In this document: positions 34,450-45,147 of the stretch, piece by piece
Layout: the number at the start of each line of letters is the position of its first letter
Numbering within the stretch: the first letter of the stretch is position 1
Source of the DNA: Bradyrhizobium sp. 1(2017)
GTDB lineage: Bacteria > Pseudomonadota > Alphaproteobacteria > Rhizobiales > Xanthobacteraceae
Reading direction: 5' to 3'
DNA: 64,000 nucleotides
NCBI RefSeq assembly: GCF_011602485.2
Contig: NZ_CP050022.2
Location: 7,026,001-7,090,000, forward strand
Notes under the pieces: model-generated
The model's input: the letters and a program-made list of their open reading frames with translations, nothing else
The model's database searches: none
What the model was told of the DNA's origin: nothing
Translations under genes and position numbers: made by a program

Positions 34450-34833
34450 TCAGCCGATCGCGATCCCGTTGCCGACGGTGCGGTTCAGGACCTGGGTCGA
34501 TTTCTCGATGCGTTCGGCGGCGGCGTTCAGCGCGTTGACCACGGCGGTCTGCGTCATCCGGGCGCGCTCGACGGCGGCGTTGCGGAAATCCCGCAATTCG
34601 GTCAGCTCCTGCTCCAGGGTACGGACACGGTTGCTGGTGTCGACCAATTCGTCGCAGACGGTCAGCGCCGCCATCACCGTGAGGCGCGCATCGCCGATCT
34701 CGCCGAATTTTCCGCGCAGCGACTGGATGCGCGTCTCCAGGGTTTCGGCGAGCTTGAGCAGCCGCACCTCCTGGCCCTCCTCGCAGGCCATCCGGTATTG
34801 CCGGCCGTTGATGGTGACGTTGATGTGGCTCAT
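34450..34833 (-). CDS. zapA: Cell division protein ZapA
   Basis: A 127-residue FtsZ-associated protein that promotes Z-ring bundling. The N-terminal globular head begins MSHINVTINGRQYRMACEEG, then LLKLAETLETRI, and a long coiled coil from about residue 65 carries RTLEQELTELRDFRN. ZapA-6S RNA adjacency is conserved in proteobacteria. The start overlaps the DUF4164 stop by four bases. Confidence 0.93.
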   Translation of the reverse strand: MSHINVTINGRQYRMACEEGQEVRLLKLAETLETRIQSLRGKFGEIGDARLTVMAALTVCDELVDTSNRVRTLEQELTELRDFRNAAVERARMTQTAVVNALNAAAERIEKSTQVLNRTVGNGIAIG

Positions 34834-35150
34834 CCGTCCTCTCCGGTATCGAGCACCGAGCGTATCGTGACGATTGCGGAATCCAGCCGGTCGGAGATCT
34901 CGCGATTGGTGCGCTCGAGCTTGCGCGCCTTCACCAGCGCGCCGTCCAACTCGTCGGCAAGCCGCGAGCGATCCGCGCCGAGCGCCTGAATCCGTGCCGC
35001 GAGCTCGTTCTCGTCGCGATCGGCATCGCGCCGCCGCTCCACCGCGCTTTCAAGCGCGTCGAGCGCCGCCGTGAGCCTGCGGGTCGCAATCTCGATCTCG
35101 ACGGCGGATGACTCCGTCATGGCAGAGCTGTTGGACACGCGATCGTTCAT
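34830..35150 (-). CDS. DUF4164 coiled-coil protein
   Basis: A 106-residue, almost entirely helical protein with heptad repeats from about residue 20 to 95 (EIATRRLTAALDALESAVER, then ALGADRSRLADELDGAL). It fits the DUF4164 family found directly upstream of zapA in Rhizobiales. It may form a hetero-coiled coil with ZapA in the divisome, by analogy with ZapB, but this is a positional inference. It is the first gene of the minus-strand unit leading to zapA. ATG at 35148-35150. Confidence 0.82.
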   Translation of the reverse strand: MNDRVSNSSAMTESSAVEIEIATRRLTAALDALESAVERRRDADRDENELAARIQALGADRSRLADELDGALVKARKLERTNREISDRLDSAIVTIRSVLDTGEDG

Positions 35151-35521
35151 GCAGTCAGCGGCGGAACCTTTGGCCTTTGCCCAGTGGCCTCATTCCTGGG
35201 GCTTGCCGTCCGGCAAAAGACTCGGTTCGGCAAGCGGTTAGAAGCAGAAATTTACGTGGCAAGCTAGCCGAGCGCAACGCCGCTGCGAAACTATGCACCG
35301 ATCAATCGGCAGCAGGCCGTCTCGGAGCCTCAATTCCTGCGGGGTGCGGTCCCGGCGAAAACGATCTCCACACAGGCAACTTTTACGGTCAAACCGGCGT
35401 TTGATTGCCTTGGACTCCCGGAACCGAGGTGCTATCCCAGCCCCGACCTTCAGTGGCCGCCAGGCTCCTCCCGCGCGGGCGTGCATCGCCTCAAGCGCCT
35501 CATTTCAGACGGATTTCAGAC
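35151..35521. other. Divergent promoter region between DUF4164-zapA and tkt
   Basis: A 371-bp gene-free region. It contains a sigma70-like promoter for tkt at 35409-35437 and must also hold the promoter for the leftward DUF4164-zapA unit. Immediately before tkt, TTTCAGAC occurs twice in 11-base spacing. No ORF, RNA structure or repeat element stands out. Confidence 0.5.
35409..35437 (+). promoter_or_regulatory. Sigma70-type promoter for tkt
   Basis: CTTGGA at 35409-35414 and CTATCC at 35432-35437 are separated by exactly 17 bases. Alphaproteobacterial housekeeping promoters favour CTTGAC and CTATAT-like hexamers. Predicted start of transcription is near 35444, leaving a leader of about 78 bases. 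Confidence 0.45.
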
Positions 35522-37507
<1,986 letters not shown>

Positions 37508-37655
37508 GAGTTGAGCTTGCCGCAAAAAAGGACTACGTAATCTCTCATATGATCAAGCACCGCCCGGCCGAACCGGGCGCCCGCCCCTAAAAAACCCTCG
37601 CAGGCGCGCAACGCGCGTTGTGCGGGATGACAACGGTCATTGAAGGAGACGAAAC

Positions 37656-38663
37656 ATGGCAGTCCGCGTCGGAATTAACGGTTTTGGCCGCATCGGCCGC
37701 AACGTCCTGCGGGCGATCGCCGAGTCAGGCCGCAAGGACATCGAGGTCGTCGGCATCAACGATCTCGGTCCGGTCGAGACCAATGCCCATCTGCTTCGTT
37801 TCGACAGCGTCCATGGCCGCTTCCCCGGCACTGTCACCGTCGACGGCGACTCCATCAGCCTCGGCGCCAACAAGATCAAGGTGACCGCCGAGCGCGATCC
37901 CTCGAAGCTGCCGTGGAAGGACCTCGGCGTCGACGTCGCGCTGGAGTGCACCGGCATCTTCACCTCGAAGGACAAGGCCTCCGCGCATCTGACCGCCGGC
38001 GCCAAGCGCGTGCTGGTCTCCGCGCCCGCCGACGGCGCTGATGCCACCATCGTCTACGGCGTCAACCACGACACGCTGACCAAGGATCATCTGGTCATCT
38101 CCAACGGCTCCTGCACCACCAACTGCCTCGCGCCGGTCGCCAAGGTGCTGAACGATCTCGTCGGCATCGAGACCGGCTTCATGACCACGATCCACGCCTA
38201 TACCGGCGACCAGCCGACGCTGGACACGCTGCACAAGGATCTCTACCGCGGCCGTGCGGCGGCGATGTCGATGATCCCGACCTCGACCGGTGCTGCGAAA
38301 GCGATCGGCCTCGTGCTCCCCGAGCTGAAGGGCAAGCTCGACGGCGTCGCGATCCGCGTGCCGACGCCGAACGTCTCGGTCGTCGACCTCAAGATCGTCG
38401 CCAAGCGCGCCACCGATGCCAAGGAGATCAACGCGGCGATGAAGCGCGCCTCCGAGCAGCAGCTCAAGGGCATCCTCGGCTACACCAGTGCGCCGAACGT
38501 CTCGATCGACTTCAACCACGACCCGCACTCCTCGACGTTCCACGAGGACCAGACCAAAGTGCAGAACGGCACGCTGGTGCGCGTGATGTCCTGGTACGAC
38601 AACGAGTGGGGCTTCTCGAACCGCATGGCGGACACCGCCATCGCGATCGCGAAGAAGATCTAA
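37656..38663 (+). CDS. gap: Type I glyceraldehyde-3-phosphate dehydrogenase
   Basis: A 335-residue GAPDH. The NAD-binding [14 protein letters not shown] is at the N-terminus, and the Asp in GINDLG (about residue 35) indicates NAD rather than NADP preference. The catalytic Cys is in [12 protein letters not shown] (about residue 153) and the inorganic-phosphate loop and WYDNEWG C-terminus are intact. AAGGAG precedes the ATG. The spacer from tkt contains a GCCCGG/CCGGGC hairpin at 37562-37578 without a T-run, possibly a leader structure rather than a terminator. Confidence 0.97.
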   Translation: MAVRVGINGFGRIGRNVLRAIAESGRKDIEVVGINDLGPVETNAHLLRFDSVHGRFPGTVTVDGDSISLGANKIKVTAERDPSKLPWKDLGVDVALECTGIFTSKDKASAHLTAGAKRVLVSAPADGADATIVYGVNHDTLTKDHLVISNGSCTTNCLAPVAKVLNDLVGIETGFMTTIHAYTGDQPTLDTLHKDLYRGRAAAMSMIPTSTGAAKAIGLVLPELKGKLDGVAIRVPTPNVSVVDLKIVAKRATDAKEINAAMKRASEQQLKGILGYTSAPNVSIDFNHDPHSSTFHEDQTKVQNGTLVRVMSWYDNEWGFSNRMADTAIAIAKKI

Positions 38664-38670
38664 CTCCGCT

Positions 38671-38800
38671 CTCGTGTCCCGGACGCGGAGCAGCGTGAAA
38701 CGCTGCTCCGCAGAGCCGGGACCCATTCACGGGATTCGCTGCAACGTGGGTCCCGGTTCTGCACAGCGGCGCTCCGCGCCGCAATGCGCCCGGGACAAGG
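38671..38800. repeat. Paired-palindrome intergenic repeat (family C, copy 2)
   Basis: Fills the gap between gap and pgk. It starts TCTCGTGTCCCGGACGCGGA and ends GCGCCCGGGACAAGG. Internal arms are GAGCAGCGTGAAACGCTGCTC and GCGGCGCTCCGCGCCGC, with GGGACCCA/TGGGTCCC in the core. Its last bases supply the AAGG of the pgk ribosome-binding site. Confidence 0.75.
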
Positions 38801-38809
38801 AAGCGTCCG

Positions 38810-40006
38810 ATGACCAACAAATTCCGTACCCTCGACGACGTCGACGTGAAGGGCAAACGCGTGCTGCTGCGCGTCGACCTCAACGTGCCCATGGAGAACG
38901 GGCGCGTCACCGACACGACGCGACTCGATCGCGTAGCGCCGACCATCACGGAGATCGCCGGCAAAGGCGGCAAGGTCATCCTGCTTGCGCATTTCGGCCG
39001 GCCGAAGGGACGCGATGCCAAGGACTCGCTCAAGCCGGTCGCAGAAGCGTTGTCGAAGGTCGTGAAGGCGCCCGTCGCCTTCGCCGACGATTGCATCGGC
39101 GAGCCCGCGGCACAGGCCGTCGCCGGCCTGAAGGACGGCGACATCCTTTGCCTGGAGAACACCCGCTTCCACAAGGAAGAGGAAAAGAACGATCCCGCCT
39201 TCGTCGCGGAGCTGGCAAAGCTCGGCGATATCTGGGTCAATGACGCATTCTCGGCCGCGCACCGCGCCCACGCCTCGACCGAAGGCCTCGGCCACAAGCT
39301 GCCGGCCTATGCCGGGCGCACCATGCAGGCCGAGCTCGATGCGCTGGAGAAGGCGCTGGGCTCGCCGACCAAGCCCGTCATCGCGATCATCGGCGGCGCA
39401 AAAGTCTCGACCAAGATCGACCTGCTCGAAAACCTCGTGAGCAAGGTCGACGCGCTCGTGATCGGCGGCGGCATGGCCAACACCTTCCTGCACGCCCAGG
39501 GCGTCAGCGTCGGCAAGTCGCTGGCCGAGAAGGATCTCGCCGCCACCGCGCTGCGCATCATGGAGAAGGCTGAAGCCGCCAATTGCGCGATCATCCTGCC
39601 CGTGGATGCCACCGTCGCCTATCATTTCGCGGCGAACGCGCCCTCGCACGCCTATGGGCTCGACGCGATTCCCGCGGACGGCATGATCCTCGACGTCGGC
39701 CCGCAATCGATCGCACGCGTCCATGCCGCGATCGACGACGCCGCAACGCTGGTCTGGAACGGACCGCTCGGCGCATTCGAGATGCAGCCGTTCGACCGCG
39801 GCACGGTCGCGGCCGCCAGGCACGCCGCCGAGCGCACCAAGGCGAAGAAGCTGATCTCGATCGCCGGCGGCGGCGACACCGTCGCCGCGCTCAACCAGGC
39901 CGGCGTCGCCGGCAGTTTCACCTACGTCTCGACCGCCGGTGGCGCGTTCCTTGAATGGATGGAAGGCAAGCCCCTGCCCGGCGTCGAGGTGCTGCGCGTC
40001 AAGTAA
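38810..40006 (+). CDS. pgk: Phosphoglycerate kinase
   Basis: A 398-residue monomeric kinase interconverting 1,3-bisphosphoglycerate and 3-phosphoglycerate. The substrate motif [10 protein letters not shown] is at about residues 19-28, and the basic patch LAHFGRPKG follows near 60. The nucleotide region shows [15 protein letters not shown] and GGGDTVAAL near the C-terminus. The ATG at 38810 uses AAGGA that abuts the end of a repeat element. It is 57 bases before the class II aldolase gene. Confidence 0.97.
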   Translation: MTNKFRTLDDVDVKGKRVLLRVDLNVPMENGRVTDTTRLDRVAPTITEIAGKGGKVILLAHFGRPKGRDAKDSLKPVAEALSKVVKAPVAFADDCIGEPAAQAVAGLKDGDILCLENTRFHKEEEKNDPAFVAELAKLGDIWVNDAFSAAHRAHASTEGLGHKLPAYAGRTMQAELDALEKALGSPTKPVIAIIGGAKVSTKIDLLENLVSKVDALVIGGGMANTFLHAQGVSVGKSLAEKDLAATALRIMEKAEAANCAIILPVDATVAYHFAANAPSHAYGLDAIPADGMILDVGPQSIARVHAAIDDAATLVWNGPLGAFEMQPFDRGTVAAARHAAERTKAKKLISIAGGGDTVAALNQAGVAGSFTYVSTAGGAFLEWMEGKPLPGVEVLRVK

Positions 40007-40063
40007 GGTCCAATCGGCAGACATTGAGCGGCCTTGGAAGGCCCAAACGGGAGAAAAAGACAG

Positions 40064-41131
40064 ATGGCTCGGATCACGTTACGTCAATTGCTCGACCACG
40101 CGGCGGAGAACGATTACGGCGTACCGGCCTTCAACATCAACAATATGGAGCAGGCGCTGGCGATCATGGACGCGGCCAACCAGGTCGACGCGCCGGTCAT
40201 CATCCAGGCCTCGCGCGGCGCGCGCTCCTACGCCAACGACGTCATGCTCAAGCACATGATGGACGCGGTGACGGAGATCTATCCGCACATTCCGGTCTGT
40301 GTGCATCTCGACCACGGCAACGAGCCGGCGACCTGCATGACCGCGATTCAGGCCGGCTTCACCTCGGTGATGATGGACGGCTCGCTCAAGGCCGACGGCA
40401 AGACCCCCGGCGACTGGGGCTACAATGTCGGCGTCACCAAGACCGTGACCGACATGGCCCATCTCGGCGGCATCTCGGTGGAGGGTGAGCTCGGGGTGCT
40501 CGGCTCGCTCGAAACCGGCATGGGCGACAAGGAGGACGGCCACGGCGCCGAAGGCAAGCTCAGCCACGACCAGCTCCTGACCAATCCGGACGAAGCCGTG
40601 AAGTTCGTCCAGGAGACCAGGGTCGACGCGCTCGCGATCGCGATGGGGACGTCGCACGGCGCCTACAAGTTCACCCGCAAGCCGGACGGCGACATCCTCG
40701 CCATGAACGTGATCGAGGAGATCCACCGCAAGCTGCCGAACACGCACCTGGTCATGCACGGCTCCTCCTCGGTGCCGCAGGACCTCCAGGACATCATCAA
40801 CGCCTATGGCGGCAAGATGAAGCCGACCTGGGGCGTGCCGGTGGCCGAGATCCAGCGCGGCATCAAGAACGGCGTGCGCAAGATCAACATCGACACCGAT
40901 AACCGCATGGCGATGACCGGCCAGATCCGCAAGGTGCTCAAGGACAATCCGGAAGAGTTCGATCCGCGCAAATATTTGAAGCCGGCGATGGAGGCGATGA
41001 CCAAGCTGTGCAAGCAGCGCCTCCAGGAGTTCAACACCGCCGGCCAGGCCTCCAAGATCAAGAAGGTCCTGACCACCGCCGAAATGGCCAAGCGCTATGC
41101 CAAGGGCGAGCTCGACCCCAAGGTGGCGTAA
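40064..41131 (+). CDS. fba: Class II fructose-bisphosphate aldolase, Calvin-cycle subtype
   Basis: A 355-residue zinc-dependent aldolase that cleaves or forms fructose-1,6-bisphosphate and, in the Calvin subtype, sedoheptulose-1,7-bisphosphate. The [19 protein letters not shown] start is typical of the CbbA-like subgroup. Zinc and catalytic residues are visible in [27 protein letters not shown] and VMHGSSSV. The ATG at 40064 with GGGAGAAAAA upstream is preferred to one ten codons earlier. It closes the gap-pgk-fba run. Confidence 0.96.
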   Translation: MARITLRQLLDHAAENDYGVPAFNINNMEQALAIMDAANQVDAPVIIQASRGARSYANDVMLKHMMDAVTEIYPHIPVCVHLDHGNEPATCMTAIQAGFTSVMMDGSLKADGKTPGDWGYNVGVTKTVTDMAHLGGISVEGELGVLGSLETGMGDKEDGHGAEGKLSHDQLLTNPDEAVKFVQETRVDALAIAMGTSHGAYKFTRKPDGDILAMNVIEEIHRKLPNTHLVMHGSSSVPQDLQDIINAYGGKMKPTWGVPVAEIQRGIKNGVRKINIDTDNRMAMTGQIRKVLKDNPEEFDPRKYLKPAMEAMTKLCKQRLQEFNTAGQASKIKKVLTTAEMAKRYAKGELDPKVA

Positions 41132-41146
41132 GGCACTCTCTCCGCC

Positions 41147-41273
41147 ATTCCGGGGCGCCGCAAAAAGCGGCGAGCTGGGATGCGCAATTGCGCATCCGAG
41201 AATCCCTGGTGCCACCATCTACGCGGATTAATGGATTCCGGGCTCGCGCCAAGGGGCGCGCCCCGGAATGACC
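41147..41273. repeat. Paired-palindrome intergenic repeat (family B, copy 1)
   Basis: Between the two aldolase genes. The ends are ATTCCGGGGCGCCGC and GGCGCGCCCCGGAATGA, inverted copies of each other. Internal arms are GGGATGCGCAATTGCGCATCC and GGATTAATGGATTCC. A minimal copy with only the outer arms is at 45109-45143. Confidence 0.75.
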
Positions 41274-41374
41274 CGCCTCCCCCCTTTACCCTGCGACGAA
41301 CGTTAACTCGGCAATTGCCCGAGAACGGTCTATTTTCACGGGCAAGGGCAGAATCGTTTTGGGAGGACATCTCG

Positions 41375-42400
41375 ATGAATCTGACTGAGCTCAACAGGAT
41401 CGCAACGGCCATGGTCGCGCCCGGCAAGGGGATCCTTGCCGCCGACGAATCCTCCGGCACCATCAAGAAGCGCTTCGACGCGATCGGCGTGGAATCGACG
41501 GAAGGCAACCGCCGCGACTATCGCGAGATGCTGTTCCGCTCCACGGAGGCCATGAGCCAGTACATCTCCGGCGTGATCCTCTACGACGAGACGATCTGGC
41601 AGGATGCAGCCGACGGCACGCCGCTGGTGAGCCTGATCGAACAAAGCGGCGCCATTCCCGGCATCAAGGTCGACGAGGGCACGCAAGCCCTGCCGATGTG
41701 CCCGGGCGAGCTCGTCACCGCCGGGCTCGACAAGCTCGCCGAGCGACTGAAGAAATATTACGAGCGTGGTGCGCGCTTTGCCAAATGGCGCGCGGTGATC
41801 GACATCGGCAGCGGCATTCCTTCCATGACGGCGATCAGCGTCAACGCCCATGCGCTGGCGCGCTATGCCGCGCTGTGCCAGGCCGCACAGATCGTGCCGA
41901 TCGTCGAGCCGGAAGTGCTGATGGATGGTGATCACGACATCGATCGCTGCTATGAGGTCACGCAGCGCGTGCTCAACAAGACGTTTCAGGAGCTGCGCGT
42001 GCAGCGCGTCGCGCTCGAAGGCATGGTGCTGAAGCCGAACATGGCGATCTCGGGCAAGAAGTGCACGAAGCAGGCCTCCGTGGAGGACGTCGCGGAGAAG
42101 ACAATTCGGCTGCTGAAGGCCTGCGTGCCGGCGGCGGTGCCCGGCATCGCCTTCCTCTCCGGCGGCCAGTCGGACGAAGAGGCGACCGCCCATCTCAACG
42201 CCATGCACAAGCTCGGCCCACTGCCCTGGGGCCTGACCTTCTCCTACGGCCGCGCGCTGCAGGCCGCGCCGCAGAAGGCCTGGTCCGGCAAGGCCGAGAA
42301 CGTCGCAGCCGGACAGCGCGCCTTCAGCCATCGCGCCCGGATGAACGGTCTTGCCTCCAAGGGCGAATGGCAAAGCAGCCTGGAAAAGAAGGCGGCCTAG
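41375..42400 (+). CDS. Class I fructose-bisphosphate aldolase
   Basis: A 341-residue Schiff-base aldolase of the eukaryote-like class I family. KGILAADESSGTIKKRF is at about residues 18-34 and the Schiff-base Lys is in EGMVLKPNMAI near 220. The FLSGGQSDEEAT phosphate loop and the Tyr-free C-terminus are visible. Despite having the same reaction as the gene next to it, it is unrelated to class II. GGGAGGA precedes the ATG at 41375. A family B repeat separates it from the class II gene, so it probably has its own promoter. The ThiE-like gene starts three bases after its stop. Confidence 0.95.
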   Translation: MNLTELNRIATAMVAPGKGILAADESSGTIKKRFDAIGVESTEGNRRDYREMLFRSTEAMSQYISGVILYDETIWQDAADGTPLVSLIEQSGAIPGIKVDEGTQALPMCPGELVTAGLDKLAERLKKYYERGARFAKWRAVIDIGSGIPSMTAISVNAHALARYAALCQAAQIVPIVEPEVLMDGDHDIDRCYEVTQRVLNKTFQELRVQRVALEGMVLKPNMAISGKKCTKQASVEDVAEKTIRLLKACVPAAVPGIAFLSGGQSDEEATAHLNAMHKLGPLPWGLTFSYGRALQAAPQKAWSGKAENVAAGQRAFSHRARMNGLASKGEWQSSLEKKAA

Positions 42401-42403
42401 ATC

Positions 42404-43108
42404 TTGTCGAACAAACCGCCTCCGCCGCGTCCGGCGCCGCGTCTCTATCTCGCGACGCCTGTCGTCGATGATCCCGCGTCGCTCGTCGCCGAGCTGCCGG
42501 CGCTGCTCGCCTCCGCCGATGTCGCCGCCGTGCTGCTGCGCCTGAAAGAGACGGACCAGCGCACGATGATCTCGCGCATCAAGGCCCTGGCGCCGGCGGT
42601 GCAGAAGGCGGGAGCCGCGCTGCTGATCGACGGCCATGCCGAGCTGGTGGCGCGCGGCGGCGCCGATGGCGCGCACCTCACCGGCCTTGCCGCGCTGGAG
42701 GAGGCGGCGCCCTCGCTCAAGCCCGACCGCATCGCCGGCGTCGGCGGCCTTGCCACGCGTCATGATTCCATGAGCGCGGGCGAGATGGGCGCCGACTACG
42801 TGCTGTTCGGCGAGCCCGACGAAAAGGGCCAACGCCCCTCGCCGCAGGCGATCGCCGAGCGGCTGGACTGGTGGGCCGAGCTGTTCGAGCCGCCCTGCGT
42901 CGGCTTTGCCGTTTCGCTGGAGGAAGCTCACGACTTCGCGGCCAGCGGCGCCGATTTCGTGCTGGTCGGCGCGTTCGTCTGGACCGATCCGCGCGGGCCC
43001 AAGGCCGCGCTGATCGAGGCCGATGCTGCCATCAAGAAGGCCCATGCGACGGCGACCGCGAGCCAAGATCCTGCGCGCCAAAATCCTGCGAGCCAGGAGC
43101 ACGGCTAG
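42404..43108 (+). CDS. Thiamine-phosphate-synthase-like protein (ThiE family, divergent)
   Basis: A 234-residue TIM-barrel protein related to ThiE, which couples HMP-pyrophosphate and thiazole phosphate. The RLYLATP start, LLIDGHAELV strand and GADYVLFGEP phosphate-loop region are recognisable. The usual ThiE loop HLGQxD is replaced by HLTGLA, and the GPxxxTxTK loop is changed, so true synthase activity is doubtful. TTG is the only plausible start, three bases after the aldolase stop, suggesting translational coupling. The C-terminus is a low-complexity Gln/Ala/Ser tail. Confidence 0.72.
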   Translation: MSNKPPPPRPAPRLYLATPVVDDPASLVAELPALLASADVAAVLLRLKETDQRTMISRIKALAPAVQKAGAALLIDGHAELVARGGADGAHLTGLAALEEAAPSLKPDRIAGVGGLATRHDSMSAGEMGADYVLFGEPDEKGQRPSPQAIAERLDWWAELFEPPCVGFAVSLEEAHDFAASGADFVLVGAFVWTDPRGPKAALIEADAAIKKAHATATASQDPARQNPASQEHG

Positions 43109-43116
43109 CGCCCGAC

Positions 43117-44190
43117 ATGAAGCTCCCGCGCATCACCATCCTGGCCACGCTGCTGCTGACGACGCCCGCGGTGGCGCAGCTCCAGATCGCCCCGCCGGCC
43201 ACAACGCCGAGCGCGCCCGCCGAGAAGCAGAAGGCCAAACCGCCCGCGCCTGCCAAGAAGAAGGAGGCGGCGCCGGCGCCGAAGGCTTCGCCATCTCCCA
43301 AGCCGTCGCCCTCCCCCAAGCCCGCGACCGTGATCCCTGCGCCTCCGGCCGACAATCCCAATGTCGATCTGGTGTACGGTGCCTATCAGCGCGGCCAGTA
43401 CAAGACGGCGTTCGAGCTCGCCAACGCCCGCGCACAGGCCGGCGATCCCAAGGCGATGACCATGCTCGGCGAGCTCTATTCCAACGCCATGGGCATCCGC
43501 CGCGACTACGGCAAGGCGGCCGAATGGTACAAGCGCGCTGCGGATGCCGGCGACCGCGAGGCGATGTTCGCACTCGCCATGCTGCGCATCTCCGGCCGCG
43601 GCGGCTCGGTCGACAAGGGCGAGGCGGTCAAGCTGATGGCCTCCGCCGCCAAGCTCGGCGAGCCCAAGGCAGCCTATAACCTCGCTCTGCTCTATCTCGA
43701 CGGCCAGACCCTGCCTCAGGACGTCAAGCGTTCCGCCGAGCTGTTGCGCCAGGCCGCCGATGCCGGCCTGCCCGAGGCGCAATATGCGCTCGCGACCTTC
43801 TACAAGGAGGGCACCGGCGTTCCAAAGGATCCCGAACGATCGGTGCGACTGCTCCAGGCGGCCTCCTTGGCCGACAATGTCGATGCCGAGGTCGAATATG
43901 CCATCGCCCTGTTCAACGGCACCGGCACGCCGAAGAACCACCCGGCGGCGGTCGCGCTGCTCCGCAAGGCATCCCGCCAGGGCAGTGCGATCGCGCAGAA
44001 CCGGCTGGCGTGGGTATTGATCAACGGCATGGGCACGGCGGTGGACAAGGTCGAGGGCTTCAAATGGCACCTGGTGGCCAAGACCGCCGGCAAGGGCGAC
44101 CCGGAGCTCGACAAACAATTGTCCGATCTGCCGGCCGAGGACCGGGCCAAGGCGGAGGCTGCAGCCAAGAAATGGCTCGGGACCAAATGA
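43117..44190 (+). CDS. Exported Sel1-like (TPR-type) repeat protein
   Basis: A 357-residue protein with a Sec signal peptide (cleavage likely after PAVA, residue 20). A Pro/Lys/Ser-rich linker at about 28-78 contains KPSPSPKP units and could span the periplasm. About seven Sel1-like repeats of 35-36 residues follow, each with the AxxxLGxLY / AxxWYxxAA pattern (for example LGELYSNAMG, KAAEWYKRAADAG). Such proteins scaffold envelope complexes or signalling. It starts eight bases after the ThiE-like stop. The partner is unknown. Confidence 0.85.
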   Translation: MKLPRITILATLLLTTPAVAQLQIAPPATTPSAPAEKQKAKPPAPAKKKEAAPAPKASPSPKPSPSPKPATVIPAPPADNPNVDLVYGAYQRGQYKTAFELANARAQAGDPKAMTMLGELYSNAMGIRRDYGKAAEWYKRAADAGDREAMFALAMLRISGRGGSVDKGEAVKLMASAAKLGEPKAAYNLALLYLDGQTLPQDVKRSAELLRQAADAGLPEAQYALATFYKEGTGVPKDPERSVRLLQAASLADNVDAEVEYAIALFNGTGTPKNHPAAVALLRKASRQGSAIAQNRLAWVLINGMGTAVDKVEGFKWHLVAKTAGKGDPELDKQLSDLPAEDRAKAEAAAKKWLGTK

Positions 44191-44287
44191 CTTGACCCAA
44201 TGACTTGACGCAAGCGCCCCCGCAGGGCACCCCATCCCCCAGACAGCCGCGATTTCGCGCCATTCCCCCCATCAAGACCGAAAGCCC

Positions 44288-45073
44288 ATGCTGTATTCCG
44301 CCACTATCAACGTCATGGTAAAGGCCGCGCGCCGCGCCGGCCGCAGCCTCAAGCGCGATCTCGGCGAGGTCGAGCATCTCCAGGTCTCGCTGAAGGGCCC
44401 GGCAAATTTCGTCTCGCTCGCGGACAAGCGCGCCGAGGAGATCCTGTACCAGGACCTCGCCAAGGCCCGGCCCGGCTACGGCTTCATCGGCGAGGAAGGC
44501 GGCACCCGCGAAGGCACCGACAAGAGCCATACCTGGATCGTCGATCCGCTCGACGGCACCACCAACTTCCTGCACGGCATCCCGCAATTCGCGATCTCGA
44601 TCGGCCTCGTCCGCGAGGGCACGGTGATCGCCGGCGTGATCTACAACCCCGCCAATGACGAGCTCTACATCGCCGAGCGCGGCAAGGGCGCCTTCCTCAA
44701 CGACCAGCGCCTGCGCGTGGCCGGCCGCCGCCAGCTCAATGAATGCGTGGTGGCCTGCGGCCTGCCCCATATCGGCCGCGGCGACCACGAGGAATTCCGC
44801 CGCGAGATGACCGCGATCCAGGATCGCGTCGCAGGGCTCCGCCGCTTCGGCGCCGCCTCCCTCGACCTCGCCTTCGTCGCCGCCGGCCGCCTCGACGGTT
44901 ATTGGGAGCGCGATCTGCAGTCCTGGGACATCGCGGCGGGTATGCTGATGGTGCGCGAGGCGGGCGGGACGGTGACCGACATCGCGACGCCGGGCGACGC
45001 GCTGGTCACCGGGCACGTCGTGTGCGGCAACGAGTTCGTACACGGGGAACTGGTGAAGATCTTGCGGAAGTAG
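44288..45073 (+). CDS. suhB: Inositol monophosphatase family protein (SuhB-like)
   Basis: A 261-residue lithium-sensitive-type phosphatase. Metal-binding motifs are GEEGG (about residue 69), WIVDPLDGTTNFLHGIP (about 82-98) and the C-terminal WDIAAGMLMVREAGG (about 213-227). SuhB in E. coli also acts with NusA in rRNA antitermination. Either role is possible. It follows the Sel1 gene by 97 bases, which include a tandem 13-base repeat. Confidence 0.92.
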   Translation: MLYSATINVMVKAARRAGRSLKRDLGEVEHLQVSLKGPANFVSLADKRAEEILYQDLAKARPGYGFIGEEGGTREGTDKSHTWIVDPLDGTTNFLHGIPQFAISIGLVREGTVIAGVIYNPANDELYIAERGKGAFLNDQRLRVAGRRQLNECVVACGLPHIGRGDHEEFRREMTAIQDRVAGLRRFGAASLDLAFVAAGRLDGYWERDLQSWDIAAGMLMVREAGGTVTDIATPGDALVTGHVVCGNEFVHGELVKILRK

Positions 45074-45108
45074 GCAGCGCCGAAAGCCGCTTGCTCTCCC
45101 TTGCCATT

Positions 45109-45143
45109 CCGGGGCGCGCCTCCTGGCGCGAGCCCGGAATCAC
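45109..45143. repeat. Short palindrome (family B, minimal copy)
   Basis: ATTCCGGGGCGCGCC and GGCGCGAGCCCGGAAT form one hairpin in the 74-base gap between convergent suhB and the RND permease gene. It matches the outer arms of 41147-41273 and may serve as a bidirectional terminator structure. Confidence 0.65.
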
Positions 45144-45147
45144 ACGC

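Noticed and set aside
37562..37578. GCCCGG/CCGGGC hairpin between tkt and gap as a terminator
   Set aside because: It is followed by CCCGCCCCTAAAAAA rather than a T tract, so it does not fit a factor-independent terminator on the plus strand.
43200..43340. Repetitive Pro/Lys/Ser coding stretch as a DNA repeat array or CRISPR
   Set aside because: It is a low-complexity linker inside the Sel1 protein. Units are short and imperfect, with no spacer structure. No CRISPR-like array was seen anywhere in the window.
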